From JAIBJN01 sp963784175 (GTDB lineage Bacteria; Actinomycetota; Thermoleophilia; Gaiellales; Gaiellaceae), in assembly GCA_963784175.1 (NCBI GenBank), contig CAWAQJ010000014.1, positions 434,001 to 498,000 of the forward strand: a DNA stretch of 64,000 bases, written 5' to 3'. This document shows, in pieces, positions 40,317-47,387 of this stretch. Made by a program: the position numbers and the translations under genes. Position 1 is the first letter of the stretch. Every line of letters starts with the position of its first letter. The notes beneath the pieces are model-generated. The model was not told where the DNA came from, did no database searches, and was given only the letters and a program-made list of their open reading frames with translations.

Positions 40317-40940
40317 ATGAGCGAGTACGACCGAGACTCTTGGGAACAGCGCTGGTCGGAAGCCCTGCGCGCGCACGGGGATCGCGTCGCGCAGCGGCCC
40401 CCGAACGCCCATCTGACCGCCGAGATCGGCGGCCTGCGTCCGGGACGCGCTCTCGACGCGGGCTGCGGCCACGGGTCCGACACGCTCTGGCTCGCTGCGC
40501 GCGGATGGCAGGTCACCGCGGTTGACTTCGCAGCGACAGCCTTGGCGTATGCCCGGTCGACGGCCGAGGCCATGGGACCGGACGTCGCCGAGCGCATCGA
40601 CTGGGTCGAGGCCGATCTTGCGACCTGGACGCCTCAGCAGGACACGTACGACCTGGTGGTCTGCCTGTACGTCCACGTGGCCGGGTCGGTCGAGGAGATG
40701 GTGCAGCGGATGGCGACAGGGGTCGCTCGCGGCGGCACCCTGTTCCTTGTCGGCCATCGCCCGATCGACCCGGCCACCGGGGCCGCGACGGCCGCGGCCG
40801 GGCAGGTGCAGGTCTCTGTCGAGGCCGCGCTCGCCGCCCTCGATCCGGGCGAGTGGCAGCCGGTCGTCGCCGAAGAGCGTCCGCGGCCGATGGCCGGTAC
40901 CGGCGTCGATGCCGTGATCCGGGCACGACGACACGCCTGA
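40317..40940 (+). CDS. Class I SAM-dependent methyltransferase
   Basis: 207-residue methyltransferase. The SAM-binding motif I is LDAGCGHGSDT (about residues 43-53), followed by ITAVDF-like VTAVDFAATAL, YDLVVCLYVHV and GGTLFLVGH. It belongs to the TehB/thiopurine-type small-molecule group by length and layout; acceptor unknown. ATG 40317 places the fold at full length. It ends 11 bp before the tRNA-Ala 3'-end copy that marks the left edge of the genomic island. Confidence 0.85.
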   Translation: MSEYDRDSWEQRWSEALRAHGDRVAQRPPNAHLTAEIGGLRPGRALDAGCGHGSDTLWLAARGWQVTAVDFAATALAYARSTAEAMGPDVAERIDWVEADLATWTPQQDTYDLVVCLYVHVAGSVEEMVQRMATGVARGGTLFLVGHRPIDPATGAATAAAGQVQVSVEAALAALDPGEWQPVVAEERPRPMAGTGVDAVIRARRHA

Positions 40941-40951
40941 CGACCGTGCGA

Positions 40952-40997
40952 TGGAGCGTACCGGGATCGAACCGGTGACCTCCGGCTTGCAAAGCCG
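40952..40997 (-). repeat. Left att copy: 46 bp identical to tRNA-Ala 3' part
   Basis: Identical over 46 bp to 47283-47328, which covers the tRNA from the anticodon stem to the discriminator base. Identity stops inside the anticodon stem, so this copy cannot encode a functional tRNA. Confidence 0.8.
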
Positions 40998-41112
40998 CAC
41001 CGACGGAAAGGATGGCCGACGACGACCGACGCGCAAACCCGCTTGTAGCCACAGCTTGCGGGCCACCCAAGCGCGGAAACCCGCAGGGCGCCTACAGGCC
41101 GTTTCGGGACGT

Positions 41113-41132
41113 TTGGGGCATGAAAGGGGCAC
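41113..41132 (+). repeat. Arm-site-like repeat pair, left
   Basis: TTGGGGCAT (41113-41121) and AAGGGGCAC (41124-41132) repeat with an 11-bp period. The same pair with the same period occurs at 47206-47225 near the other island end, as expected for integrase arm-type sites. Confidence 0.45.
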
Positions 41133-41340
41133 GGGCCGGCGCGAGCGAGCTTGCTGCCCTCGTAGCCCCGCGTGCTACGGGCCCGCAGAATGACGGGCAC
41201 CGACGGGACTTAGGCGCAAGCCCACCGGTTGCGGCCACCGGAGAACTCACGCACGCCGGCGCCCGTCGACCCGATTTTCTCACACTGCGCGGCGGGTATC
41301 GCACGGGGTTCGGACGCCGCGCCGCATCCGGCGCCCGCTA

Positions 41341-41384
41341 GTCCCGTGGAGGGAAGGACGACCAGTAGTAGTCCTCCACGGGAC
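41341..41384. repeat. Perfect 12-bp inverted repeat
   Basis: GTCCCGTGGAGG (41341-41352) is the exact reverse complement of 41373-41384, with a 20-nt loop that includes AGTAGTAGT. It is not next to a stop codon, so a terminator role is uncertain. Confidence 0.4.
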
Positions 41385-41473
41385 GACCCTCCGCCATTTG
41401 ACAGTTTGCCCCAATAGGGAGCCCGCAAAACCCACCCCCCTTGCACAGCGGTCCAAACAGGACTAGAGGTTCA

Positions 41474-41537
41474 GCCGGGACGTAGGACTGAAAGGCCCGC
41501 GGCACCCTGACCTGCGCCCCGGCAGGATCAGGCTACG
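41474..41537 (+). repeat. Island hairpin repeat, diverged copy E
   Basis: Outer stem GCCGGGACGTAGG (41474-41486) with CCTGCGCCCCGGC (41511-41523), then AGGATCAGGCTACG, the tail shared with the copy at 42033. Farther on, TAGATGGCCGTTTCGG (from 41558) also has a counterpart after that copy. Confidence 0.5.
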
Positions 41538-41624
41538 GGCCATTACCGAGGTTGCCTAGATGGCCGTTTCGGACGTCTTCGCCCGAGCCTCGGCCCGGGA
41601 CCGCAAGAGGGCCGCCGCGAAGTC

Positions 41625-41984
41625 CTAGCCGACCGCGTTCACGAGGCCGAAGAGCATGATGACGAACGTTCCGCCGACAAATGGGACCGCCTGCACGTGC
41701 GCCCACTTCCTAGCCCGGTAGACGTCGGTTGGGACCACCGGTGTGTGGTCCACGAGCGCTTCATTCAAGGCAATCAAGACCAGGAAGCCACCGAGGATCG
41801 AGACGACATAAAGCAGCCACGCGATCACGAGAAGCCACATCCCGCTATTGCTGAGGTCGCCGAAGACCGAGTCCGAAAACGCCACGGTTAGCGTGAGGAT
41901 GGCGGTGGAGAGGGTCATGATTTGTTTGGACCAATCGGAGGCCGCCGTGAAGGCTTGCTTCGCTTGGTCGTCCATGGTCGCCAT
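41625..41984 (-). CDS. Island membrane protein (119 aa)
   Basis: Unrecognised integral membrane protein with three hydrophobic segments (IMTLSTAILTLTVAFS, WLLVIAWLLYVVSILGGFLV, VGGTFVIMLFGLVNAV). The helix-after-helix layout is similar to small SLATT-like membrane proteins, but I cannot claim membership. It starts at ATG 41984 or the nearby ATG 41975. It lies between two copies of the island hairpin repeat. Confidence 0.6.
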   Translation of the reverse strand: MATMDDQAKQAFTAASDWSKQIMTLSTAILTLTVAFSDSVFGDLSNSGMWLLVIAWLLYVVSILGGFLVLIALNEALVDHTPVVPTDVYRARKWAHVQAVPFVGGTFVIMLFGLVNAVG

Positions 41985-42420
41985 CAGCGCCTTGTTCGTC
42001 GCTGTTGGCGGCCTTTCCTCCCACGCAGTCCGGCCGGGGCGCGGGCCGCAAGGACTCCCTAGGACTACCCTGCCCGCACCCCGGCGAGAGTCAGGCTACG
42101 ACCTGGCGGCGCCCTCGACCAGATGGCTCTTTCGGCCGGCTTACACGCAGTGGCCGGCCGGGTCGACATGGGCGGCGGCGTTCCAGACGTACGCGGTCAG
42201 GACCGGGGCGCCAGGGTGTCGACCGCTACGTCGAGGAGCACGAGATCGCCGAGGAAGACTACCCGGCAGCGTTCGCCCGCTGGCTCGCCGAGAACGTGGA
42301 TCCAGGCGTTCCTGGCCCTGAAGAGCAAGGAGCCCGCTTGGGAGAAGGGGCTCCTTGCCTTTGCTCGATATGGGCCCCGCCCTGCGGCTAGGCGGACTCG
42401 GCCCTGGGTGGAAATACGCC
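41985..42420. other. Intergenic stretch with repeat and possible gene remnant
   Basis: Contains hairpin-repeat copy A (42033-42100). On the plus strand around 42220-42330 a frame reads VDRYVEEHEIAEEDYPAAF, which looks like a remnant of a real protein, but it has no start, no ribosome site and no intact domain. Confidence 0.35.
42033..42100 (+). repeat. Island hairpin repeat, copy A
   Basis: Stem GCCGGGGCGCGGGC (42033-42046) pairs with GCCCGCACCCCGGC (42072-42085) at 13 of 14 positions; the loop holds two tandem AGGACT-CCCT-like units, and the tail is TCAGGCTACG. The segment 42040-42087 is 45/48 identical to 43781-43828. Confidence 0.6.
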
Positions 42421-42801
42421 TCAGTCCGTTGAGTGCGCCTCCCCTGATCCCTCGGCGCCATCTGAACGGGGATCGGTCTCGCGCATGTACTCCTCGAGAA
42501 TCAGCTTCTCGACAACCGCGTACCCATCGTCTCGGGAGACAATCCTCTCGATCTGAACCAGGTCGTGGTTCGGCTTGATCACGAACCAGGTGGGGTTAGA
42601 GCGGACGCGCTCGTACTCCACGACCGTCAGCTCGATCGTGGAGATGCACTCGGTGTTACTGCACTCGCACACGAACTCGCTCGTGGCAGCTTCGGCGTCG
42701 TACCCGATACGCTCGTTGACTTCGCCGAGGTACTGGATACGCTCGTTCACCTCTCTGAAGAGGGACTGGTTGCGCGCCAAGCGCACAAGAGACTCAGACA
42801 T
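42421..42801 (-). CDS. Small cysteine-motif protein (126 aa)
   Basis: Hydrophilic cytosolic protein of a family that recurs in actinobacterial accessory DNA; function unknown. Features are FREVNERIQYLGEVNERIG, a coiled-coil-prone start, then a C-x-C-x4-C element (FVCECSNTECISTIELT) that could bind metal, and a conserved VSRDDGYAVVEK segment. ATG 42801 follows AAGGGAG at good spacing. A tandem pair of palindromic 25-bp repeats (42917-42966) lies upstream. Confidence 0.65.
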   Translation of the reverse strand: MSESLVRLARNQSLFREVNERIQYLGEVNERIGYDAEAATSEFVCECSNTECISTIELTVVEYERVRSNPTWFVIKPNHDLVQIERIVSRDDGYAVVEKLILEEYMRETDPRSDGAEGSGEAHSTD

Positions 42802-42916
42802 GAGCTCCCTTTCGTAGAACTACTCGGGGGAGCGGAGACCTCTTTGAGCGCCGCTAGACCAGATCGTCGCGGCGGAGGAGGAGAAGCGCCGAAGGGGGCG
42901 CACCCGGTACGGCGAC

Positions 42917-42966
42917 ACTAGCACAGCTAGTAACGTGGGTTACTAGCACAGCTGGTAACGCGGGTC
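42917..42966. repeat. Tandem 25-bp repeats containing ACTAGC-ACA-GCTAGT
   Basis: Two adjacent 25-bp units (42917-42941 and 42942-42966) match at 22 positions. The first contains the perfect palindrome ACTAGC-ACA-GCTAGT. They lie 116-165 bp upstream of the cysteine-motif gene and could be a doubled operator. Confidence 0.45.
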
Positions 42967-42987
42967 GTAGGCGGCGGGGGCAACAAA

Positions 42988-43013
42988 GGGCTCCAGAAAC
43001 CATCCTGGAGCCC
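42988..43013 (-). terminator. Hairpin terminator after ABM-like gene
   Basis: GGGCTCCAG (42988-42996) pairs perfectly with CTGGAGCCC (43005-43013). On the minus strand it is followed by TTTGTTG, and on the plus strand by TTCTCGTCTT, so it may work both ways. Confidence 0.65.
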
Positions 43014-43056
43014 TTCTCGTCTTGCGGCAGAACGAGTGGCGAGACGCGCTGGGCGT

Positions 43057-43389
43057 CTATCGCTTGACGACGTTGTGGATCTTGAGAATCTCCGGATCAC
43101 CCGAGAGCTCGATCCCAACATCGCTCAGCACCGGGTCGAGGATCTTGCCGAACGCGTCGAACTGCTCCCGCGAGTCCCAGATTTCGCTGACTCGGAACTT
43201 CCCGTCCGAAACGAAGGCGACGTGGTACTCGAGTCCCTTCGGCGGCCAGTCGCCGACCTTCTCAAGACGGCGGCTCGTTTCGTCGTACTGCTCGGGAGTC
43301 ACACTAGGCGCGCCCGTGAAGCGGACGAGGATGCTCGTCTTGCGATCCTCCATGCTCCGCGCGGCGGACTCAGGACTGGTGGTGGCCAC
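43057..43389 (-). CDS. Dimeric alpha/beta-barrel-like protein in island
   Basis: 110-residue soluble protein whose pattern (SILVRFTGAPSVTPEQYDET, VSEIWDSREQFDAF) fits the ferredoxin-like dimeric alpha/beta-barrel superfamily (ABM/EthD-like). Function unknown; such domains bind or modify small organic molecules. Translation may start at ATG 43389 or at the internal ATG 43350, just before the first strand. A hairpin terminator follows. Confidence 0.62.
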   Translation of the reverse strand: MATTSPESAARSMEDRKTSILVRFTGAPSVTPEQYDETSRRLEKVGDWPPKGLEYHVAFVSDGKFRVSEIWDSREQFDAFGKILDPVLSDVGIELSGDPEILKIHNVVKR

Positions 43390-43557
43390 TCGTGGCCTCC
43401 TTCGATGGATTGCTCCCGACCGAGCCGCCTACAAACCGAACACCGTGATCATGTTCGCCTGGCGAGCGAGGAATCTAAGCCAGAAGACATTACGAAGAGT
43501 ACCCGGTTTCGCCGCGCGCCTGGAGTCGTGCGGCGAAACGAGGCTAGACGGGCGTGG

Positions 43558-43641
43558 CTACCTAGAGAGGCGTCCCCGGCCAAAGTAGCCAAGGACGATC
43601 AAGACAAGAATGACGACGATGATGATCCAGAGCCAGGACAC
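43558..43641 (-). CDS. 27-residue single-helix membrane peptide
   Basis: GTG 43641 starts a peptide SWLWIIIVVILVLIVLGYFG followed by RGRLSR: one transmembrane helix with a basic tail. AAAGGA lies 4 nt upstream. Short hydrophobic peptides of this kind are common next to accessory genes; toxin-like and stress roles are both known for such peptides, and nothing here decides. Confidence 0.5.
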   Translation of the reverse strand: MSWLWIIIVVILVLIVLGYFGRGRLSR

Positions 43642-43780
43642 GTGATCCTTTCGTTGGGGCGGGCCGACTCTACGGCGAGTCAGGCCGTATGTGCAACGTG
43701 CGCGGCCCAAGCCGCGAGCGGGACGGCTCGGCGCTCGGGCAATCGCGTAGGGGAGCCGCCGGAAGGTGCGAGGCGCGAGG

Positions 43781-43828
43781 CGCGGGCCGCAAGGACTCCC
43801 TACGACTACCCTGCCCACGCCCCGGCGA
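43781..43828 (+). repeat. Island hairpin repeat, copy B
   Basis: 45 of 48 bases identical to copy A at 42040-42087, including the AAGGACTCCCTA and ACTACCCTGCCC segments. It lies between the small peptide gene and the RTX gene. Confidence 0.6.
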
Positions 43829-43909
43829 GGGCTACCTTCCCGTCGTGCGTGCGCCCGCTTTCTGCATGAAGGCGGCGGCGCTGAAAATGCGCTCTGTCCG
43901 CGATCCAGG

Positions 43910-44662
43910 TTAGGGAATGCCGAACCTGGCCTCGCAGCCGGTCGCCGAGTCGAAACCGAGACCCCCGGCGCATCTGTCTAGACCGCCGCCTCCGGCGAGG
44001 CGGTCTCGCCCGGCAAAGCCGAATAGGCTGTCGTCGCCCCCGGCGCCCTCGACGTAGTCGTCGCCTCGACCCCCGTTGGCGATGTCGCGATCGTCGCCGC
44101 CGAACAGGCGGTCGCGGCCGATGTTCCCCTCCATGCGGTCCGGCCCCTCGCCGCCGTAGACGTCGTCGGCGCCATCACCGCCGATGATGAGGTCGCGGTC
44201 GCCTCCGCCCTTGAGCAGGTCGTTCCCGTCGCGGCCTCCGAGGAAGTCGTTCCCGTCGCCGCCGTAGGCGCGATCGTTGCCCTCACCGCCAAACAACTCG
44301 TCGGCTCCGAAGAAGCCGGTCAGGATGTCGGGCCCGTCCCCACCCAGCAGCCGGTCGACGCCCATCCCGCCATCCATCCGGTCAGCGCCGAAGCTGCCGT
44401 TCAGTTCGTCGTTGCCCGCATCGCCGCAGACGACGTCGTTCCCCAAACTGCTGTCGATCACGTCGTCGCCACCCAGACCTGCGATCACGTCGTTCCCGGG
44501 CGATCCGGGCAGGAGGTCGTCGCCCTCCGTGCCGACGATGGTCGCGACCTGACCCAGGCAGGTCGTCTGCGCGAAGGAGGCGGGCGCGGACGCGAAGAAC
44601 CAGGCGGCGGTGACCATCCCGACCGTCACCCACGCCCATCTACCAGTCAGCCTTCGCCGCAT
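43910..44662 (-). CDS. Secreted hemolysin-type calcium-binding (RTX) repeat protein
   Basis: 250 residues: a signal peptide (VTVGMVTAAWFFASAPASFAQ) and then about ten to fifteen nonapeptide repeats of GGxGxDxL type (GGDGPDILTG, GGDGNDFLGG, GGRGDDYVEG), forming a calcium-bound parallel beta roll. No catalytic domain. The sequence is likely an adhesion or surface protein. The Asp/Gly repeat gives it distinct base composition. Confidence 0.85.
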   Translation of the reverse strand: MRRRLTGRWAWVTVGMVTAAWFFASAPASFAQTTCLGQVATIVGTEGDDLLPGSPGNDVIAGLGGDDVIDSSLGNDVVCGDAGNDELNGSFGADRMDGGMGVDRLLGGDGPDILTGFFGADELFGGEGNDRAYGGDGNDFLGGRDGNDLLKGGGDRDLIIGGDGADDVYGGEGPDRMEGNIGRDRLFGGDDRDIANGGRGDDYVEGAGGDDSLFGFAGRDRLAGGGGLDRCAGGLGFDSATGCEARFGIP

Positions 44663-44696
44663 GGTGGCGGGATCCTACTCGACCTCCAAGAGTCGC

Positions 44697-44734
44697 GCCG
44701 GGACGCGGGTCGAAGTCTCCCTAGGACCCCGGCG
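44697..44734 (+). repeat. Island hairpin repeat, truncated copy D
   Basis: GCCGGGACGCGGG (44697-44709), TCTCCCTAGGAC, then CCCCGGCG (44727-44734). Compared with the other copies it lacks about 13 bp of the right half (TACCCTGCCCACA). Confidence 0.45.
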
Positions 44735-45028
44735 CATGACTGGCCGAGCTTGTAGGTCGAAACCGCCCGAACGGTGGGCGCAATGACGCCTGCGATCGCC
44801 CTCCATGAGATGGGGCGGGCCCTCGCTGCGGTGGGGGCTCGTCCCTCAAGTGCCGAAAAGCCGGGGGCTGGAGGCGTGTGCTGCGGCCTTCACACGCCTC
44901 CGACCCAGAAAGGGTCCTTTGCCGCCCGGCTTCTCTAAAAGACGATGGCGGTCCCCAGTAGTTGACGCTACGTCCCGGCCCACTGGGCGGTCACATAGCC
45001 GCCAGGGCCTCGCCACCCGACAAGACCG

Positions 45029-45090
45029 CCGGGACGCGGGCCCAAGGTGACCCTAGGACTACCCTGCCCACACCCCGGCCAGGTCAGGCT
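45029..45090 (+). repeat. Island hairpin repeat, copy C
   Basis: GCCGGGACGCGGGC, then CCCTAGGACTACCCTGCCC, CACCCCGGC and AGGTCAGGCT, closely matching copy A in both stem and tail. It lies just before the pentapeptide-repeat gene. Confidence 0.55.
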
Positions 45091-45156
45091 GCGCCCTCGC
45101 CCGCGCCGGTAGCCGACGTTGCGCCTCCTCCTTGCAGGACGGACAATGGGCGGGCC

Positions 45157-46353
45157 GTGCCCCAAGCTGCGAACGACGCGCTACGAGGACTCGGAAACCG
45201 CGTTCGTAAACACCCGGGCCTCGTCGCCCTCGCCGTCGGCATAGCCACCCTGCTCGTTCTTGTGGCCGTTGTCCTTCCGCCGCTTTTAGCCGGCGAAGGC
45301 GACTCGGAAAACGATGTGCGAAGCACGCTGCTCCAGGCTCTTGCTGGCCTCGTCCTGGCCGCGGGCCTCTACTTCACGGCCCAGACGCTTCGGCTCAATC
45401 GTGAATCAGCGGCCCGAACGTATGAGCTCCAACGCGAGGGGCAGATCACGGAGCGGTTCACCCGTGCGATCGACCAACTCGGCGACGAGAAGCTGGACGT
45501 CCGTCTGGGCGGCATCTACGCCCTCGAACGTATCGCCAAGAGTTCGACCGACGACCATGGGCCGGTCATGGAGGTCCTAACTGCATACGTTCGCGAGCAC
45601 GCCCCCTGGCCGCCTCGTCCGGCGAAGGAAGCTGGGGAGAATGAGCCAGCCAAGCCCTCCACAGACATCCAAGCAGTCATTGCGGTACTCGGTCGACGGG
45701 AGATCTCTGGCCGCGAGGAGCAAAGGCTGGACCTCTCGTCGACCGACCTGAAGGGCGCGAAATTCGGTAAAGGCCCAGGCGAGGGGAACTTCGAAGGGGC
45801 GATTTTTGACCGAACGCGCCTCGAAGGGGCGTACCTCGAGGAGGCGAAGCTCACGGGGGCGTTCTTCCTTGACGCGAACCTCACGAAGGCGAACCTCTTC
45901 GACGCGAACCTCATGGAGGCGTACCTCGTGGAGGCGAACCTCGCGAAGGCGAACCTCCAGGCCGCGAACCTCACCGAGGCGAACCTCGCGGAGGCGAACC
46001 TCGCGAAGGCGAGGCTCGTGCATGCGAGGCTCACGGAGGCGAACCTCGCGGAGGCGGACCTCGCGGAGGCGAACCTCGTAGAGGCGAAGCTCATGGGGGC
46101 GGACCTCAGTGGGGCGAACCTCACGAAGGCGAACCTCAGTGGGGCGAACCTCACGAAGGCGAACCTCTGGGGGGCGAACGTCCGAGACGCGAACCTCACG
46201 GAGGCGAACTTGGAGGCCGCCGATTTCAGAGAAGCTCTCTACGACTCAGATACGAAATGGCCCTCGGGCTTCGACCCGGAAGCCGAAGACGCCTGGCTGG
46301 TTGAGAAAGAACAGCAAATAGCATCCGGCAGCGGCGAAGCAGACTTAGAGTGA
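45157..46353 (+). CDS. Membrane-anchored pentapeptide-repeat protein
   Basis: 398 residues. Two transmembrane helices (LVALAVGIATLLVLVAVVLP; LLQALAGLVLAAGLYFTA) lead to a conserved linker (FTRAIDQLGDEKLDVRLGGIYALERIA, in part) that is standard for this actinobacterial family, then about 25 pentapeptide repeats A(N/D/K)Lxx forming a right-handed beta helix, and an acidic C-terminal tail. Function unknown. The nearly identical repeat codons make the DNA itself strongly repetitive (45830-46200). GTG 45157 starts just before the first helix; an N-terminal extension would read through repeat copy C. Confidence 0.85.
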   Translation: MPQAANDALRGLGNRVRKHPGLVALAVGIATLLVLVAVVLPPLLAGEGDSENDVRSTLLQALAGLVLAAGLYFTAQTLRLNRESAARTYELQREGQITERFTRAIDQLGDEKLDVRLGGIYALERIAKSSTDDHGPVMEVLTAYVREHAPWPPRPAKEAGENEPAKPSTDIQAVIAVLGRREISGREEQRLDLSSTDLKGAKFGKGPGEGNFEGAIFDRTRLEGAYLEEAKLTGAFFLDANLTKANLFDANLMEAYLVEANLAKANLQAANLTEANLAEANLAKARLVHARLTEANLAEADLAEANLVEAKLMGADLSGANLTKANLSGANLTKANLWGANVRDANLTEANLEAADFREALYDSDTKWPSGFDPEAEDAWLVEKEQQIASGSGEADLE

Positions 46354-46520
46354 CGGCAGGAAAGACACCCTGGGCGGCACCGGCCGCGAGCCGCGGAATC
46401 GACGGGGAATCCTAAACCGCAGGCTCATCGAACTCCTAGCCCGCCCAGATCCTGACGAGCAAGTCACAGCACCAGCAGCGGCCGCTCGAGCAGCTCCCTG
46501 TCCTCGCCCACCGGACCGCG

Positions 46521-46802
46521 ATGCAGCGCCACTTTCCCGGCGTCGAAACGACCTTGTTCGCCCGAAACCTATTCGCCTGCCTCCGTGACGACGACGCCGC
46601 CTTCTGCGCCCAGGTGTCCACCGTCGACCAGGCCGCCGCGATCAAGGGCGTCAGCGCCGGCCGGCTGACCGGACGAGAGGCGCTGTGGTCCGACAGCGAC
46701 GAAGGGCGAGCCGAAGCTCAACGCGAGAGGGAAACGGCCCGCCGGCTCGCCGAGCAAGGACACGACCCAGACAGACTCGCCGCCGACATCAGGGGCTTCT
46801 GA
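46521..46802 (+). CDS. Small hypothetical protein (93 aa)
   Basis: Unrecognised hydrophilic protein, MQRHFPGVETTLFARNLFAC..., with a charged C-terminal half (DEGRAEAQRERETARRLAEQ). There is only a weak GGA before the ATG, but a canonical terminator with six T residues begins 20 bp after the stop, supporting expression. Confidence 0.45.
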   Translation: MQRHFPGVETTLFARNLFACLRDDDAAFCAQVSTVDQAAAIKGVSAGRLTGREALWSDSDEGRAEAQRERETARRLAEQGHDPDRLAADIRGF

Positions 46803-46822
46803 GAAGCCATGCCTGTGTGCGT

Positions 46823-46844
46823 CCGGCCCCCATGCCGGTTTTTT
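46823..46844 (+). terminator. Classical rho-independent terminator
   Basis: CCGGC (46823-46827), loop CCCCAT, GCCGG (46834-46838), then six T residues (46839-46844). It is the only hairpin with a real U-tract I find in the window. Confidence 0.65.
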
Positions 46845-46903
46845 GGAGAGGCGAGCCCCGACCCCCCGCTCAGGTGTCCGGGAGCGAAAGGGACGTAACC
46901 CTG

Positions 46904-47344
46904 GTGGCTAGGCCCACGGTTTCGCTGCTCGAGCTCGTCCGGGAACGCCGCTTTTCGGCCCGAAACAAGCGGCATCGGCGGAAGCTGCTCGAGGACGACT
47001 CGCTTATCGCGTATTGCGAGTGGAGCGAGGATGCGCCGCCGTTGTGGCGGTCGCTGGTCGAGATCCAGTTGCACTACCGGCACGACTACGGGTTGATGGA
47101 CCGGTCGTACACGTCGCAGGGGGCACGGTCGTTCGAGTCGCACCTGCGGCTGAGGTTCATTGTTGCGACCGCTGCCGCGATCGGGCGAAGTACCTGCGGC
47201 GACGTTTGGGGCACTAGTGGGGCACAAACCCGGGCCGGACACAAGCCCGGAACCGCCCGCAAACCCGCATGGCTCCTTAGAGTGGAGCGTACCGGGATCG
47301 AACCGGTGACCTCCGGCTTGCAAAGCCGGCGCTCTCCCAGCTGA
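46904..47344 (+). CDS. Hypothetical protein, 3' end fused to island border
   Basis: From GTG 46904 (AAAGGGA about 10 nt upstream) the frame has strong G/C third-position bias and natural-looking sequence (TVSLLELVRERRFSARNKRHR, YCEWSEDAPPLWRSLVEIQL, in part) to about 47180. After that it runs through the arm-like repeats and the tRNA antisense, ending VERTGIEPVTSGLQSRR, the familiar spurious tail of frames over tRNA genes. So the gene is real up to the border, and its true C-terminus was probably lost on integration. Confidence 0.4.
   Translation: MARPTVSLLELVRERRFSARNKRHRRKLLEDDSLIAYCEWSEDAPPLWRSLVEIQLHYRHDYGLMDRSYTSQGARSFESHLRLRFIVATAAAIGRSTCGDVWGTSGAQTRAGHKPGTARKPAWLLRVERTGIEPVTSGLQSRRSPS
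47206..47225 (+). repeat. Arm-site-like repeat pair, right
   Basis: TTGGGGCAC (47206-47214) and GTGGGGCAC (47217-47225), 11-bp period, mirrored by the pair at 41113-41132. Confidence 0.45.
47283..47328 (-). repeat. Right att copy, inside tRNA-Ala
   Basis: The 3' 46 nt of the tRNA-Ala gene, identical to 40952-40997. Together they define the island. Confidence 0.8.
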
Positions 47345-47355
47345 GCTAACGCCCC
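47283..47355 (-). tRNA. tRNA-Ala (anticodon TGC)
   Basis: 73 nt, 5' end at 47355. The acceptor arm GGGGCGT pairs with ACGCTCC (one G-U pair), the discriminator is A, the D-arm region reads TAGCTCAGCTGGGAGAGC, the anticodon loop CTTTGCAAG carries TGC, and the T arm has GGTTCGATCC. CCA is not encoded. All parts needed for a working tRNA are intact on this side of the island. Confidence 0.97.
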
Positions 47356-47387
47356 AAGTCGAGGCTCACTGTAGCTGGCCCGGCGGG

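Larger units (their letters stand above)
40998..41624. other. Non-coding left end of the island
   Basis: No supported gene. The stretch contains arm-site-like repeats (41113-41132), a perfect 12-bp inverted repeat around a 20-nt loop (41341-41352 with 41373-41384), and a diverged copy of the island hairpin repeat (41474-41537). Short open frames here lack ribosome sites and family resemblance. Confidence 0.5.
44663..45156. other. Intergenic stretch with two repeat copies and tandem hairpins
   Basis: No supported gene. It contains hairpin-repeat copies D (44697-44734) and C (45029-45090), and between them two adjacent hairpins: GGAGGCGTGTG/CACACGCCTCC (44870-44901) and GACCC-AGAAA-GGGTC followed by CTTT (44902-44920). 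The latter pair could be the 3' end of a small RNA. Confidence 0.4.
40952..47355. mobile_element. Genomic island inserted in tRNA-Ala
   Basis: About 6.4 kb bounded by a 46-bp perfect direct repeat, one copy being the 3' part of the intact tRNA-Ala gene at the right edge, the classical result of tyrosine-integrase insertion. Pairs of 11-bp-spaced GGGGCAC repeats near both ends look like integrase arm sites. The interior has low coding density, small accessory genes, and an island-specific hairpin repeat. I find no integrase or excisionase, so it appears immobile or is moved in trans. Confidence 0.72.

Noticed and set aside
41341..43013. CRISPR array
   Set aside because: The inverted and tandem repeats here are two-copy or hairpin types without regular spacers, and no cas genes exist in the window.
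41474..45090. Integron gene-cassette array
   Set aside because: The repeats sit between small genes as attC sites do, but they lack GTTRRRY/RYYYAAC ends, and no IntI-type integrase is visible. Reported instead as an unclassified repeat family.
47226..47344. C-terminal protein tail VERTGIEPVTSGLQSRR reading over the tRNA-Ala gene
   Set aside because: This is the well-known artefact of translating the antisense of tRNA genes; the base sequence is explained by the tRNA and att repeat. A similar frame over 40951-40997 is rejected for the same reason.
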